From NCBI GenBank assembly GCA_020425085.1, contig JAGQRW010000004.1, forward strand, positions 62,001-126,000: a stretch of 64,000 nucleotides of DNA. Direction: 5' to 3'. Made by a program: the position numbers and the translations under genes. Of the stretch, positions 25,932 through 35,438 are shown in pieces. The notes beneath the pieces are model-generated. The model saw only the letters and a program-made list of their open reading frames with translations, was not told the origin of the DNA and searched no databases. The DNA comes from Paracoccaceae bacterium. GTDB taxonomy: Bacteria; Pseudomonadota; Alphaproteobacteria; Rhodobacterales; Rhodobacteraceae. Positions within the stretch are counted from its first letter, which is position 1; each line of letters opens with the position of its first letter.

Positions 25932-26931
25932 CGCGGCCTACCTTAAATAAGCCTGCCAGTTCCGCCAATAGGGCGCTTGGTTCTATTTCATCCGGTTTGC
26001 GTCGGGCGGCCAGCACCCTGTCGGCACGTCTGAGTGACGGGCCGTCCAATCTGCCTGCTTCGGCGGCAATTTCCCGCATTTCCGTCATAACCCCGTTGCA
26101 GCTCAGGATCACGTCACAGCCCGCATCAAGGGCGCTGCGGGATCGGTCACGAAAATTGCCGGAAAGTGCATGCATGGAAATATCGTCGCTCATCAGCAAG
26201 CCGTCAAAGCCGATGTCGCGGCGGATCACACCAATCACATCCGGTGATTGCGTGGCGCAGCGTTCAGGATCAATGGCACCGTAAACCACATGCGCTGTCA
26301 TTGCCATCGGCAGGTCGGCCAGCGCCCGGAACGGCAGAAAATCAACCGCCTCAAGATCAGGGCGCGGCGCATCGGTGCGGGGCAGTTCCACATGACTATC
26401 GGCATTTGGTCGCCCGTGGCCGGGGATGTGTTTCAGAACCGGCAGAACCCCACCCGCCAGCAAACCTTCAGCCACGGCGCGACCAACAACGGCAATTTTT
26501 GCAGGCTCGCGACCATAGCATCGACTGAGGATAATATCATGCACCCCCTTGCCCGGCACATCGACCATCGGCGCACAATTCGTGTCAATCCCGAGATGCA
26601 GCAATTCATCGGCAATCAGGCGATAACGCAGATACATGCCGCGCGCCGCCCACCCCGGTTGGCTGCTGGCAACCTGATCCATCGGCGTCAGCCAGTCCCG
26701 CCAGATGGGCGGGCGCAGGCGCGCCACGCGACCGCCTTCCTGATCAATCAGGATGGGCGCTTGGCGCCCCACCGCGTCACGCAGTTCCGCCGTCAGCGCA
26801 CTGATCTGTGCTGGATGGTCCAGATTACGGGCGAACAGGATGAAACCAAACGGGTCGGCATCGCGGAAAAACGCCCTTTCTGCGGCGCTCAGTCGATGCC
26901 CGAGACAGCCGAAAATCGCCGCCCCTGGCAC
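25909..26931 (-). CDS. nagZ: Beta-N-acetylhexosaminidase (muropeptide recycling)
   Basis: A 340-aa family-3 glycoside hydrolase. The NagZ signature VLKHIPGHGRPNADSHVELP is present, with the Asp/His dyad of the mobile catalytic loop, as is ILIDQEGGRVARLRPP in the N-terminal part and LLMSDDISMHAL with the nucleophile Asp. It removes GlcNAc from anhydro-muropeptides in the cytoplasm; there is no signal peptide. The start is a GTG that directly abuts the SPOR gene stop. It also overlaps the scpA start by 23 nt. Confidence 0.93.
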   Translation of the reverse strand: MPGAAIFGCLGHRLSAAERAFFRDADPFGFILFARNLDHPAQISALTAELRDAVGRQAPILIDQEGGRVARLRPPIWRDWLTPMDQVASSQPGWAARGMYLRYRLIADELLHLGIDTNCAPMVDVPGKGVHDIILSRCYGREPAKIAVVGRAVAEGLLAGGVLPVLKHIPGHGRPNADSHVELPRTDAPRPDLEAVDFLPFRALADLPMAMTAHVVYGAIDPERCATQSPDVIGVIRRDIGFDGLLMSDDISMHALSGNFRDRSRSALDAGCDVILSCNGVMTEMREIAAEAGRLDGPSLRRADRVLAARRKPDEIEPSALLAELAGLFKVGRDDPESAT

Positions 26932-27891
26932 TTAATGCGCCGTCACCGGAATGCAGGGAGTACCGCGCGCCAGCAGTGCCGAACACAGGCGGCGCGAGTC
27001 GTTCAGGCTTTCAAAACCCGCCATGCGCAAACGGTAAAACCGCCGCCCACCGCTTTCGGCCTGCTGGATCAGGCGCGGGTGATTGGCCACCAGATCGCCG
27101 TGCCGGTCCAGAATGTAATCCCATTCCTTTTCAGCATCGGCAATATCGTCAAAGGCACCCAACTGCACCAGTCGCGCCCCATCCGGCACCTCGGCAGGAT
27201 CGACATCGACCGTCACCAGCGCCGAAGCATCCGAGATGACCTTGGGATCGGCTGCTGCACCGGCGGCAAGGGCAGCAACCTTGAGGCGTGCGCGCGGACG
27301 CGGCGAGCGTTTCACGCCGGGAAGCTTGGCAAGGGTGGCAATCGTACTGGACTGATCTTTGGCAATTTCGCCACCGCTTGCCTCGTTCACGGCGGCGGCG
27401 ACGGCGGCATCAATCGCGGCGCGTTCGGCATCGCCTTCGGCCAGCGCCGATACATCGGTAAGATGGCTGGGCACTAAATCCAGATCAGCGGCGGCATCAA
27501 CCACGGGTTCGACTATGCGCGGATTTGGCCGGATTTCGGCCAGCGCCACATCCTCGGTGCTGAGGTCGACCGGTGGCGGGGCCAGAACCACCCGTTCGGC
27601 CACCGGAGCAACGCCGCCTTCAGCCTGCACATTGTTCACCGCCAGTCCCCGGTGTTCCGCCAGTTCGCCGCCGGGATCGTCCGGCGTGATCCGCAACGGG
27701 CCTTTCATCGCCCGTATCACCGGCACGTCATTCACATCGCGCATGGTCAGTTGATACGACCAGACCCCCAGCCCGGCCACCAGCGCAACCGACAGAAGTG
27801 CCCCCAGCCAACCGGTTGCAGAAGTCAAAATTCCGGCCTCCCGGCCATGTTCCCTGTGATGATCTGCCCCATCAAACGCCTGATCTGACAT
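26932..27891 (-). CDS. SPOR domain-containing inner-membrane protein
   Basis: A 319-aa protein. A short cytoplasmic N-terminus is followed by one membrane segment (WLGALLSVALVAGLGVWSYQL, about 29-49), a long proline/alanine/acid-rich periplasmic linker and a C-terminal SPOR domain (VQLGAFDDIADAEKEWDYILDRHGDLV...RFYRLRMAGFESLNDSRRLCSALLARGTPCIPV). SPOR domains bind denuded septal glycans, so a cell-division role is likely. I chose the ATG at 27891, with AAGGCGG upstream. It is placed between argS and nagZ as in many Rhodobacterales. Confidence 0.85.
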   Translation of the reverse strand: MSDQAFDGADHHREHGREAGILTSATGWLGALLSVALVAGLGVWSYQLTMRDVNDVPVIRAMKGPLRITPDDPGGELAEHRGLAVNNVQAEGGVAPVAERVVLAPPPVDLSTEDVALAEIRPNPRIVEPVVDAAADLDLVPSHLTDVSALAEGDAERAAIDAAVAAAVNEASGGEIAKDQSSTIATLAKLPGVKRSPRPRARLKVAALAAGAAADPKVISDASALVTVDVDPAEVPDGARLVQLGAFDDIADAEKEWDYILDRHGDLVANHPRLIQQAESGGRRFYRLRMAGFESLNDSRRLCSALLARGTPCIPVTAH

Positions 27892-27970
27892 GTTTCCGCC
27901 TTTGTTTCGCAGCGACTTCATCGGCTGCACCCGCTCTCATCACCCCGATGCTTGTATTCTGACACGGTTT

Positions 27971-29716
27971 TTACCGCATTTCTTTCATCGGGGTTACGCC
28001 AAGAATACCAAGACCAGCCGAAAGTACAACGGCAACGGCTGAAATCAGGCTGATTTTTGCCACCGAGCGTTGCGGATTGGACTCTTGTAAAAAGCGAAGC
28101 TCGGGCAATTCATTGCCACGGTTCCAGAGCGCGTGAAAATCCGAAGCCAGATCATACAGGTAAAAAGCCAGCCGGTGCGGTTCGTGATTAACCGCCGCCA
28201 GTTCCAGCAAACGCGGCCATTCGCCAATCTTGCGCACCAGTTTCACCTCGGCATCATGGCGGATTTCGGACAAATCGGCAGCCAGAAGCGTTTCCCGCCC
28301 GGTGTCGATACCAGCCGCCGCCGCCTTGCCAAGCACCGAACAGATCCTTGCATGCGCGTATTGTACATAGAAAACCGGGTTATCCTTGGATTGTTCCTGC
28401 ACCTTGTCGAAATCGAAATCCAGCGGCGCATCGTTCTTGCGCGTCAGCATGTGAAACCGCGTCACATCCGGGCCAACCTGATCGACCACATCCCTAAGCG
28501 TGACAAAAGTGCCGGCGCGTTTGGACATCTTGTAGGGTGCGCCGTTCTTGTAAAGTTTGACCAGTTGCGTCAGCTTGATGTCAAGCGGTACACGACCATC
28601 TGACAACGCAGAAACCGCCGCCTTCATGCGTTTGACATAACCGCCGTGATCGGCCCCGAACACGTCGATCAACTCGTCAAACCCGCGCTGCACCTTGTCG
28701 AAATGATAGGCGATATCGGGCGCGAAATAGGTCCAGCCGCCGTCGGATTTCTTGACCGGGCGATCCACATCGTCACCATGCAGGGTGGATTTGAACAGGG
28801 TCTGCACCCGTGGTTCCCAATCCTCGGGTTGCTTGCCCTTGGGGGGATCCAGCACACCCTCATAGATCAGCCCCTTGCTGTCGAGATCGGCCAACGCCGC
28901 CTCGATCAGGCCGGTGCCGTAAAGCGATTTCTCGGAATAGAACACGTCCATTCTGACACCGATCGAGGCCAGATCGGCGCGGATCAGGTCCATCATCGCA
29001 TCGGTTGAAAAATCGCGCAGTTTTTCCAGCCATTCGCTTTCTGGTTCATCCACCAGCGCGTCGCCATATTTGTCCTTCAGCGCCTCGCCCACCGCCACCA
29101 GGTAGCTGCCGGGATAGGTGCCATCGGGAAACTGTACCTCCTGACCGTTGGCTTCGAGGTAGCGCAGATAGACCGAACGCGCCAGCACATCGACCTGTGC
29201 GCCGCCATCGTTGATATAGTATTCGCGCGTCACCTGATAGCCGGCAAAATCCAGCAGACTGGCCAGCGCATCACCGAATACCGCGCCACGGGTATGGCCG
29301 ACATGCAAGGGGCCGGTGGGGTTGGCGGAAACGTATTCGACATTGACCTTGCGGCCAGCACCCAGGGTCGAGCGCCCGAAATCCGCCCCCTTTTCCAGGG
29401 CAGCGGGGATGATGGCGCACCATACCCGGGCATCAAGCCCGAGGTTCAGAAATCCCGGCCCGGCCACGTCAGCCGCGACAATCCTAGGATCAGCCAGCAG
29501 TTTTGCCGCCAGCATTTCGGCAATATCGCGCGGTTTCAGCCCGGCCGGCCTGGCCATCACCATTGCCGCATTGGTGGCCATGTCGCCATGCAGCGCATCT
29601 CGCGGCGGCTCTACCGTTACGCCGGCGTAATCCAGCCCGGCGGGCAGCGCCCCTTCGGCCACAAGTGCATCAAGCGCATCAACAACAAGGGTTCTGATGT
29701 CGGAAAAAAGGTTCAT
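27971..29716 (-). CDS. argS: Arginine--tRNA ligase
   Basis: A 581-aa class I aminoacyl-tRNA synthetase. The HIGH motif is HVGH in [13 protein letters not shown] (138-141), the KMSKS loop is [16 protein letters not shown], and the N-terminal ArgRS additional domain and C-terminal DALR anticodon-binding domain ([40 protein letters not shown]) are present. It charges tRNA-Arg. The start ATG at 29716 gives the family-typical MNLFSDIR; an ATG three codons upstream is also possible. The SPOR gene follows 79 bp downstream. Confidence 0.96.
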   Translation of the reverse strand: MNLFSDIRTLVVDALDALVAEGALPAGLDYAGVTVEPPRDALHGDMATNAAMVMARPAGLKPRDIAEMLAAKLLADPRIVAADVAGPGFLNLGLDARVWCAIIPAALEKGADFGRSTLGAGRKVNVEYVSANPTGPLHVGHTRGAVFGDALASLLDFAGYQVTREYYINDGGAQVDVLARSVYLRYLEANGQEVQFPDGTYPGSYLVAVGEALKDKYGDALVDEPESEWLEKLRDFSTDAMMDLIRADLASIGVRMDVFYSEKSLYGTGLIEAALADLDSKGLIYEGVLDPPKGKQPEDWEPRVQTLFKSTLHGDDVDRPVKKSDGGWTYFAPDIAYHFDKVQRGFDELIDVFGADHGGYVKRMKAAVSALSDGRVPLDIKLTQLVKLYKNGAPYKMSKRAGTFVTLRDVVDQVGPDVTRFHMLTRKNDAPLDFDFDKVQEQSKDNPVFYVQYAHARICSVLGKAAAAGIDTGRETLLAADLSEIRHDAEVKLVRKIGEWPRLLELAAVNHEPHRLAFYLYDLASDFHALWNRGNELPELRFLQESNPQRSVAKISLISAVAVVLSAGLGILGVTPMKEMR

Positions 29717-29773
29717 TTCAGGCATTCCATGTCTTTGCCGAGCGCGATAGCACAAGCGCCCCGAAACCGCCAG

Positions 29774-30865
29774 TCAGAGATTGGCCGCTACCTTCCCTTT
29801 GGCCGACTTGGCCGCCAGTCTTGCGCCATAGGAATTGCTGGGACGTTCAATCAAGACATAGCTTGCACTGGCCAGCAATAGCGTCAGCCCATAAACCGGC
29901 AAAAAGAACCAGATGCCCCTTTCGGGCAAAACCGCCCCCAGATAAGTATGAAACAGATCAACGACCAGGTGATGCAATAGATAGATCGAATAGCTGATCG
30001 AACCGACAAACAGCAGCGGTCGCGCCACTGCCAGCCGGGTAAATGCAGGCAGGCTGGATGCGTCATGAAATCCGATCAACAGCATGGTTGAAAGCGCCAG
30101 CAGAACCGGTGCCATCGGCGGGTTGAAAACGATGACCAATACAAAAGCCAGCACCGCCAGCAGCACCAGCAGATTGGCATGCAGCCAGCTTTGGTTCAGG
30201 CCGCGTTTGCGGATCATGTAGCCCGCCACCCCCATCATGAAATAGGGGGAATAGGTGGTCGGAAACCAGCTGATGAACAGGCCCGGTTCAAACCCGATCA
30301 GCAGTTGTGCCAGCCCTGCAACCGCAACGCCAAGCAGGAACAACCCACCGAATACCAGCCAAAAGCTGCGCCAGCCCGTTATCCCGAGCAGGAAAAGCGG
30401 CAGAAAAACATACCAGAAAACCTCGATCGGAATGGTCCATTCAACGCCGATGATGGTGGTGCCGATACGGTAATCAAGAAAGCTGAGCAGCGAAAGATGC
30501 ATGGCAACATTGTAAAAATCAATGTCGGTGCCAAAAAACTCTTGCCAGTAGTTCGGTGCCAGTATGTTGCCAAGATACAGCGCAACGGCGGCCAGAATGA
30601 TGGCGTAATACAACGGCACGATGCGAAACAGTCGCCGCGTAAGATACGCCCGATACGATGGTGCCGCCGCAAAGGTGGTGGCAACGGTAAAGCCTGAGAT
30701 GACAAAGAACACATGCACCCCGAATTTGCCGGTATAGGTCAGGTTCTGACCGATCCAGCCATAGCCTGAAAACGCACCGGTATGGATGACAACGACCATG
30801 CTGGCCGCCACTGCCCGCATCGTGGTGATAAAATCCGTATCGCCATAGTGGCGGATTGGAAGCAT
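29774..30865 (-). CDS. Membrane acyltransferase (OafA/acyltransferase-3 family)
   Basis: A 363-aa integral membrane protein with about ten hydrophobic helices. Acyltransferase-3 hallmarks are visible: TTMRAVAASMVVVIHTGAFSGYG near 15-37 with the catalytic-type His, FGVHVFFVISGFTVATT, RRLFRIVPLYYAIILAA and YSIYLLHHLVVDLFH. Members move acyl groups onto sugars, LPS or exopolysaccharide from the cytoplasmic face. It lies between argS and dgt, where other Rhodobacterales often have none, and pairs divergently with the methyltransferase-like gene. The substrate is unknown. Confidence 0.85.
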   Translation of the reverse strand: MLPIRHYGDTDFITTMRAVAASMVVVIHTGAFSGYGWIGQNLTYTGKFGVHVFFVISGFTVATTFAAAPSYRAYLTRRLFRIVPLYYAIILAAVALYLGNILAPNYWQEFFGTDIDFYNVAMHLSLLSFLDYRIGTTIIGVEWTIPIEVFWYVFLPLFLLGITGWRSFWLVFGGLFLLGVAVAGLAQLLIGFEPGLFISWFPTTYSPYFMMGVAGYMIRKRGLNQSWLHANLLVLLAVLAFVLVIVFNPPMAPVLLALSTMLLIGFHDASSLPAFTRLAVARPLLFVGSISYSIYLLHHLVVDLFHTYLGAVLPERGIWFFLPVYGLTLLLASASYVLIERPSNSYGARLAAKSAKGKVAANL

Positions 30866-31042
30866 GCCCTGCCTGTCCAACTTCTTTGCTATATGCGCTG
30901 CGTCAATCGAACCTTGTCGGGTCTATTAGGTCAGGAAGCGTTGGCTTTCAATCCACTTCACCCTAAACGGCGGTGGCGCTATGTTTTGCAGAATTCCGTT
31001 CCCCCGCGCCCACATTCGGCGTATGGCCCTGATGAAACTCCA

Positions 31043-31639
31043 ATGCCTCGGATGCCGATGATGCTGAATAACCTGAAATCCTTTCTTGACTGGCGCGCTC
31101 GCCGCTTTGCCGCACCTAGCCCGCCTTTCGTGAAACGCGCCACCATCATGCGCAACGCCGTTGCCGGCGGCATCTGGGTGGAAACCGGCACATTCAAGGG
31201 CGACACGACAGCCCTTTTGGCCAGGGGCGGCACCCGGGTCTATACGCTGGAGCCGGCGGAAAAATTCTATCAGGCAGCGGTGCAGCGGTTTGCCGGTGCC
31301 GCCAACATCACGGTCCTGAACGGGCCCAGCGAAACCTTGTTTCCCGAACTGTTGCCAACACTCTCAGGCGATATCAACTTCTGGCTCGATGGCCATTACA
31401 GCGCCGGGGCCACCTTTCAGGGGGCCAAGGATACGCCGATCATCGCCGAACTGGATCAGATCGCAGAAAATATCGGCAATTTCGGCAAAATGGCGGTGAT
31501 GGTGGACGATCTGCGATGTTTTGCCCCCGAACAGCCGGAGTTTCGGGATTATCCGCCCCTGCGCCATCTGGTCGAATGGGCCGAAAACCTGGGGCTGATC
31601 TGGCATATGGAACAGGACATCTTCATCGCGCGGCGCTAG
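31043..31639 (+). CDS. Class I SAM-dependent methyltransferase-like protein
   Basis: A protein of about 198 aa with a Rossmann-like core: GGIWVETGTFKGDTTALLARGG (SAM-binding loop, G-T-F-x-G), then YTLEPAEKFYQAAVQRF with the acidic residue after the second strand and ITVLNGPSETLFPELLP, then INFWLDGHYSAGATFQGAKDTPIIAEL, which carries the D-G-H motif seen in macrocin-O-methyltransferase-like enzymes. The start is uncertain: four in-frame ATGs lie within 20 bp (31043-31063) and none has a good ribosome site. It overlaps the dgt stop by 4 nt. No acceptor can be named. Confidence 0.7.
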   Translation: MPRMPMMLNNLKSFLDWRARRFAAPSPPFVKRATIMRNAVAGGIWVETGTFKGDTTALLARGGTRVYTLEPAEKFYQAAVQRFAGAANITVLNGPSETLFPELLPTLSGDINFWLDGHYSAGATFQGAKDTPIIAELDQIAENIGNFGKMAVMVDDLRCFAPEQPEFRDYPPLRHLVEWAENLGLIWHMEQDIFIARR

Positions 31640-32784
31640 GCCAGCGCCATCGGGTCCACCAGTTTCCTATGCTCATCCAGCGCAAAACGGTCGGTCATGC
31701 CCGCGATGTAGTCGGCAATCACCAAGGCGCGTTTGACCTCATCGCCGCTGGTTGCCCATTTCTGCCAGTCATCCGGCAACATGCCGGGATCGTCGAAAAA
31801 AATATCGAACATCTCGGTCACGATCAACGCCGCCTTCCTGCGCATCCGCCTGACCTTCCAATGGCGGTACATGTGTTTGAAGAAGAACGCGCGGATTACC
31901 TTCAGATCCTCGAACATCGGATCGGAAAACCGCACCAACTGCCGCCCGGCACCGCGAACATCATCCACCGAAACGGGCTTGGCATCCGCAATCAGGCGGC
32001 GGCTTTCGGTGATCACATCCTCGACCATCACCCCGAATACCCGGCGCAGAGCCTCATGCCGGCGGCGGATGAAATCAAGGTCGGGATAGGCCGCATCGAC
32101 CCGGTCGTAACAGGCACCGATGATCGGAAGTTCGCGGATCTGTTCCTCATTGAACAACCCCGCCCGCAGCCCGTCATCAAGATCGTGGTTGTTATAGGCG
32201 ACATCATCGGAAATCGCCGCCACCTGCGCCTCGGCACTGGCGTAGCTGTCCAGCTCCAGATCATGCCGGGCATTATATTCCGCCAGTGCCAGCGGCACCT
32301 CAGCCGTTACCGGGCCGTTATGCTTGGCCAGCCCCTCCAGCGTTTCCCAGGTCAGGTTCAGCCCGTTGAAATCGGCATAATGGCGTTCCAGCAGGGTCAC
32401 GATCTTGATCGCCTGCGCGTTGTGGTCAAACCCGCCGTAAGGCGCCATCGCCGCCGCCAGCGCATCCTCGCCGGTATGGCCGAACGGCGTGTGGCCAAGA
32501 TCATGCGCCAGCGCCACCGCCTCGGTCAGTTCCGAATTCAGCCCGAGAACGCCCGCGATCGTTCGCGCCACCTGTCCGACCTCGATCGAATGGGTCAGGC
32601 GGGTGCGGAAATAATCACCCTCATGTTCGACAAAAACCTGCGTCTTGTGTTTCAGCCGCCGAAAGGCCGAAGAATGTATGATCCGGTCACGATCACGCTG
32701 AAACGGCGTCCGGTGCGCGCTTTCCGCTTCCGTGGTCAATCGCCCGCGCGATTGCTTGGGGTCGCACGCATAGTCTGCCAGCAT
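31636..32784 (-). CDS. dgt: Deoxyguanosinetriphosphate triphosphohydrolase-like protein
   Basis: A 382-aa HD-domain enzyme that removes triphosphate from dGTP. The HD metal ligands are in LTHSIEVGQVARTIAG and AHDLGHTPFGHTGEDAL; the conserved N-terminal R-x5-R-x4-HSSAFRRLKHKTQVF is at about 26-52. A further Asp occurs in AISDDVAYNNHDLDDG. The protein fits the type-2 dNTP triphosphohydrolases common in Alphaproteobacteria. It diverges from erpA. Control of dNTP pools is the likely role. Confidence 0.92.
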   Translation of the reverse strand: MLADYACDPKQSRGRLTTEAESAHRTPFQRDRDRIIHSSAFRRLKHKTQVFVEHEGDYFRTRLTHSIEVGQVARTIAGVLGLNSELTEAVALAHDLGHTPFGHTGEDALAAAMAPYGGFDHNAQAIKIVTLLERHYADFNGLNLTWETLEGLAKHNGPVTAEVPLALAEYNARHDLELDSYASAEAQVAAISDDVAYNNHDLDDGLRAGLFNEEQIRELPIIGACYDRVDAAYPDLDFIRRRHEALRRVFGVMVEDVITESRRLIADAKPVSVDDVRGAGRQLVRFSDPMFEDLKVIRAFFFKHMYRHWKVRRMRRKAALIVTEMFDIFFDDPGMLPDDWQKWATSGDEVKRALVIADYIAGMTDRFALDEHRKLVDPMALA

Positions 32785-32868
32785 GAATTTTCGCCTTCAT
32801 ATTGCCCCGGCGCGCCTGCGCGCCTATATTCAAGTCGAAGTCTAGAACAGAAAGAACCGGCTTAACAG

Positions 32869-33201
32869 ATGGACGTTGCCATTCCCCCCAAGGTCACCGA
32901 CCGCGCATTCGCGCAACTGGCGGCAATCAACCGGTCGGCAGATCAGGCCAAATCGCTTCGGGTGGCGGTCGAAGGCGGCGGTTGTTCCGGCTTTCAATAC
33001 GAAATCAAGCTGGACGACGCGGCCGAGGATGATCTGGTACTGGAAAAGGACGGCCAGAAAGTGCTGGTTGACAAGGTGTCCCTGCCCTTTCTTGCCAATG
33101 CCGTGATTGATTTCTCCGAAGAACTGATCGGGGCGCGTTTCGTGGTGGAAAACCCGAATGCCACCGCCTCCTGTGGTTGCGGCACCAGCTTTTCGATCTA
33201 A
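32869..33201 (+). CDS. erpA: Iron-sulfur cluster insertion protein (A-type carrier)
   Basis: A 110-aa HesB/IscA-type carrier. The three cluster ligands are Cys39 in GGGCSGFQYEI and Cys102/Cys104 in the C-terminal SCGCGTSF. It delivers [2Fe-2S]/[4Fe-4S] clusters to apo-proteins in the cytoplasm. ErpA is preferred over IscA because no isc genes are adjacent and the gene stands divergent from dgt as in related genomes; the assignment within A-type carriers is inference. Confidence 0.9.
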   Translation: MDVAIPPKVTDRAFAQLAAINRSADQAKSLRVAVEGGGCSGFQYEIKLDDAAEDDLVLEKDGQKVLVDKVSLPFLANAVIDFSEELIGARFVVENPNATASCGCGTSFSI

Positions 33202-33294
33202 CATCAACCTGCGTTGCGGGCATTTTCCTGCTTGACCCTCCACCAACCGGAAGCCACAGGGTAGGCGGAAATCCACAGAATCAGGACGCCGCCG

Positions 33295-33726
33295 ATGATC
33301 TCCAAATCCACCCTTGCCCTTGCCATCGCGGGTATCGCCGTCGTCGGTGGCATGATTTATCTTTCGCAACCGGAACCTAACCCGGCTGCCGCGACCGAGG
33401 AATCCACCGATCTGATCAAGGTTGCGTTACCAGCCAGCCTGAGTCAGACCGCCGAGATCGGCAAGCTGGCCTATCAGGCGAAATGCGCCGCCTGCCATGG
33501 CGAGAACGGAGCTGGCGTCAAACAAAAAGGCCCGCCGCTAATTCACTTGATCTATCAGACGTCACATCACGCGGATCAAGCGTTCATCATGGCCGCCCAA
33601 AATGGCGTTAGCGCCCATCACTGGCCATTTGGCGACATGCCTCCGGTGGCTGGTGTAACCCTGGGCGATCTGAAGAATATCGTCGCCTATATCCGCGAAG
33701 TGCAACAGGCCAACGATATTCATTGA
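33295..33726 (+). CDS. Class I c-type cytochrome, membrane-anchored or exported
   Basis: A 143-aa protein with an N-terminal hydrophobic segment (TLALAIAGIAVVGGMIYL, 6-23) that is a signal anchor or uncleaved signal. One heme motif C64-A-A-C67-H68 follows, and Met115 in FGDMPPVAG is the likely axial ligand. The heme would lie in the periplasm, where the protein could pass electrons to an oxidase or reductase. It is a single gene between erpA and a convergent SDR gene, so its partner cannot be read from context. Confidence 0.9.
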   Translation: MISKSTLALAIAGIAVVGGMIYLSQPEPNPAAATEESTDLIKVALPASLSQTAEIGKLAYQAKCAACHGENGAGVKQKGPPLIHLIYQTSHHADQAFIMAAQNGVSAHHWPFGDMPPVAGVTLGDLKNIVAYIREVQQANDIH

Positions 33727-33729
33727 ATT

Positions 33730-34434
33730 TTACACCGAACGCGTTATGCCGCCATCGACCCGGATGTTCTGACCGGTGATATATCCGCCACCTTCGGAGG
33801 CAAGAAACGCCACCGTCGCCGCAATCTCGTCAACCCTGCCATAGCGCCCCATGGGTACGCGCGTGCGGAATTCTTCCTTTTCCGGCAGGCTGTCGATGAA
33901 CCCCGGCAGCACATTGTTCATCCGCACATTGTCCTTGGCATAGTGATCGGCAAACAGCTTGGCAAAGGCGGCAAGCCCGGCACGCATCACGCCCGAGGTT
34001 GGAAAAACCGGGTCCGGCTCGAAAGCCGCAAAGGTCGATATGTTGATGATCGCACCACCGCCCTGCGCTACCATGATCGGCGCCACCAGCCGCGTCGGGC
34101 GCACCGCGGACAGGAAATAAACCTCCATCCCCTGATGCCAGTCCTCGTCAGACAGGGCCAGGATGTCGTTGCGCGGCCCGTGCCCGGCGCTGTTGACCAG
34201 AACGTCGATCCGACCCCATTTCGCCATCGTTGCATCTACTACCCGCTGAACATCCGCCATCGACTGGTTCGATCCGGTCACCCCGACGCCCCCCAGTTCA
34301 ACCGCCAGCGCCTCGCCCTTGCCGGATGATGACAGGATGGCAACAAGATAACCATCGGCCGCCAGCTTGCGGGCTGCGGCCGCACCCATGCCGCTGCCTC
34401 CGGCGGTAATCAATGCAACTCTTGTCTGGCTCAT
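33730..34434 (-). CDS. SDR family oxidoreductase lacking the usual Tyr-x3-Lys
   Basis: A 234-aa Rossmann protein with nucleotide motif TAGGSGMG (10-17), NSAGHG at 81-86 and Ser133 in NISTFAAF. Where classical SDRs have the catalytic Tyr-x3-Lys, this sequence reads FPTSGVMRAGLAAF (144-157), with Ser147 and Arg151 instead, so its chemistry may differ. The C-terminal GGGYITGQNIRVDGGITRSV is typical. I start at the second ATG because AAGGA is six bases before it and directly touches the first. It ends 3 bp from the convergent cytochrome c gene. Confidence 0.85.
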   Translation of the reverse strand: MSQTRVALITAGGSGMGAAAARKLAADGYLVAILSSSGKGEALAVELGGVGVTGSNQSMADVQRVVDATMAKWGRIDVLVNSAGHGPRNDILALSDEDWHQGMEVYFLSAVRPTRLVAPIMVAQGGGAIINISTFAAFEPDPVFPTSGVMRAGLAAFAKLFADHYAKDNVRMNNVLPGFIDSLPEKEEFRTRVPMGRYGRVDEIAATVAFLASEGGGYITGQNIRVDGGITRSV

Positions 34435-34552
34435 CTTCATTCCTTTTGCTTGACTCGGCCGACAATAGTCGTTCCCGATAGCCGAGTCGAGGTTGTTACC
34501 CCGGCAAATTCTGCCGATACTGAACCCCACCGGCAACCATCCCGAGGCAGAC

Positions 34553-35332
34553 ATGCGAATCGCCAGTTTCAACATCAACGGCATCAAGGCCCGTATTGAG
34601 CGGGTGCTGGAATGGCTGCCCGAATCCAACATCGACGTCGCCCTGCTACAGGAAATCAAATCGCCCGACGAAGCGTTTCCGCAAGAACCGTTCCAGGACC
34701 TCGGCTACAGCGTCCAGACCCACGGCCAGAAAAGCTTCAACGGCGTCGCCATCTTGTCAAAACTGCCGCTCGAAGACGTGACCAGGGGCCTGCCCGGTGA
34801 CGACAGCGACGATCAAGCCCGCTGGATCGAGGCAACCGTGATGGGCGACCATCCGATCCGCGTCTGCAACCTCTACCTGCCCAATGGCAACCCGGTGCCG
34901 GGACCGAAATATGACTACAAGCTCAACTGGATGGCACGCATGCAAACCCGCGCCGAAACCCTGCTGAAATCCGAAGAACCCTTTCTGATGGCCGGCGATT
35001 TCAACACCATCCCCCAGGCCGAAGACGCCCATAACCCCGACAAATGGCGCGAAGACGCATTGTTTTTACCCCAAACCCGCGCCGCCTATCAGCGTATCCT
35101 CAACCTCGGTTTTACCGAAGCGTTCCGCAGCCGCAATTCCGCCCCGCTCAACTATACCTTCTGGGATTTTCAGCGCGGCGCCTGGAACCGCAATGACGGC
35201 ATCCGTATCGACCATTTCCTGCTCAGCCCGGAATGTGCCGACCTTTTGGGCGATTGCCAGATCGACCGCCAGATGCGCGGCCGCGAAAAACCTTCCGACC
35301 ACGTTCCAATCTGGATCGACCTCGCCGCCTGA
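34553..35332 (+). CDS. xth: Exodeoxyribonuclease III
   Basis: A 259-aa AP endonuclease/3' exonuclease of base-excision repair. Seen: MRIASFNINGIKARI with the catalytic Asn7, LLQEIKSPDEAFP with metal-binding Glu34, RVCNLYLPNG, AGDFNTIP with Asp/Asn, and the C-terminal LNYTFWDFQRGAWNRNDGIRIDHFLLSP and KPSDHVPIW containing the catalytic His. The ATG at 34553 has GAGG seven bases upstream. Downstream, in the gap to a convergent gene, lies copy b of the dispersed element with its hairpins. Confidence 0.96.
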   Translation: MRIASFNINGIKARIERVLEWLPESNIDVALLQEIKSPDEAFPQEPFQDLGYSVQTHGQKSFNGVAILSKLPLEDVTRGLPGDDSDDQARWIEATVMGDHPIRVCNLYLPNGNPVPGPKYDYKLNWMARMQTRAETLLKSEEPFLMAGDFNTIPQAEDAHNPDKWREDALFLPQTRAAYQRILNLGFTEAFRSRNSAPLNYTFWDFQRGAWNRNDGIRIDHFLLSPECADLLGDCQIDRQMRGREKPSDHVPIWIDLAA

Positions 35333-35350
35333 ATACCCGGAATTTCGCCC

Positions 35351-35417
35351 CCTCATTGTTCCAAAAATACTCTCGGGGGTGAATGGCCCAGCGGGCCAGA
35401 GGGGGCAGACAGCCCCC
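35351..35417 (+). repeat. Dispersed intergenic element, copy b, with two hairpins
   Basis: The fullest copy: CCTCATTGTTCC, AA, AAATACTC, a short G-rich link, then TGGCCC-AGC-GGGCCA (35384-35398) and GGGGGC-AGACA-GCCCCC (35401-35417). Both hairpins are perfect. It lies 19 bp after xth and before the end of a convergent gene, where it could terminate or stabilise transcripts. The last stem is followed by CGGTTTG, a weak T-run. Confidence 0.65.
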
Positions 35418-35438
35418 CGGTTTGCTGCCGACCACAGG

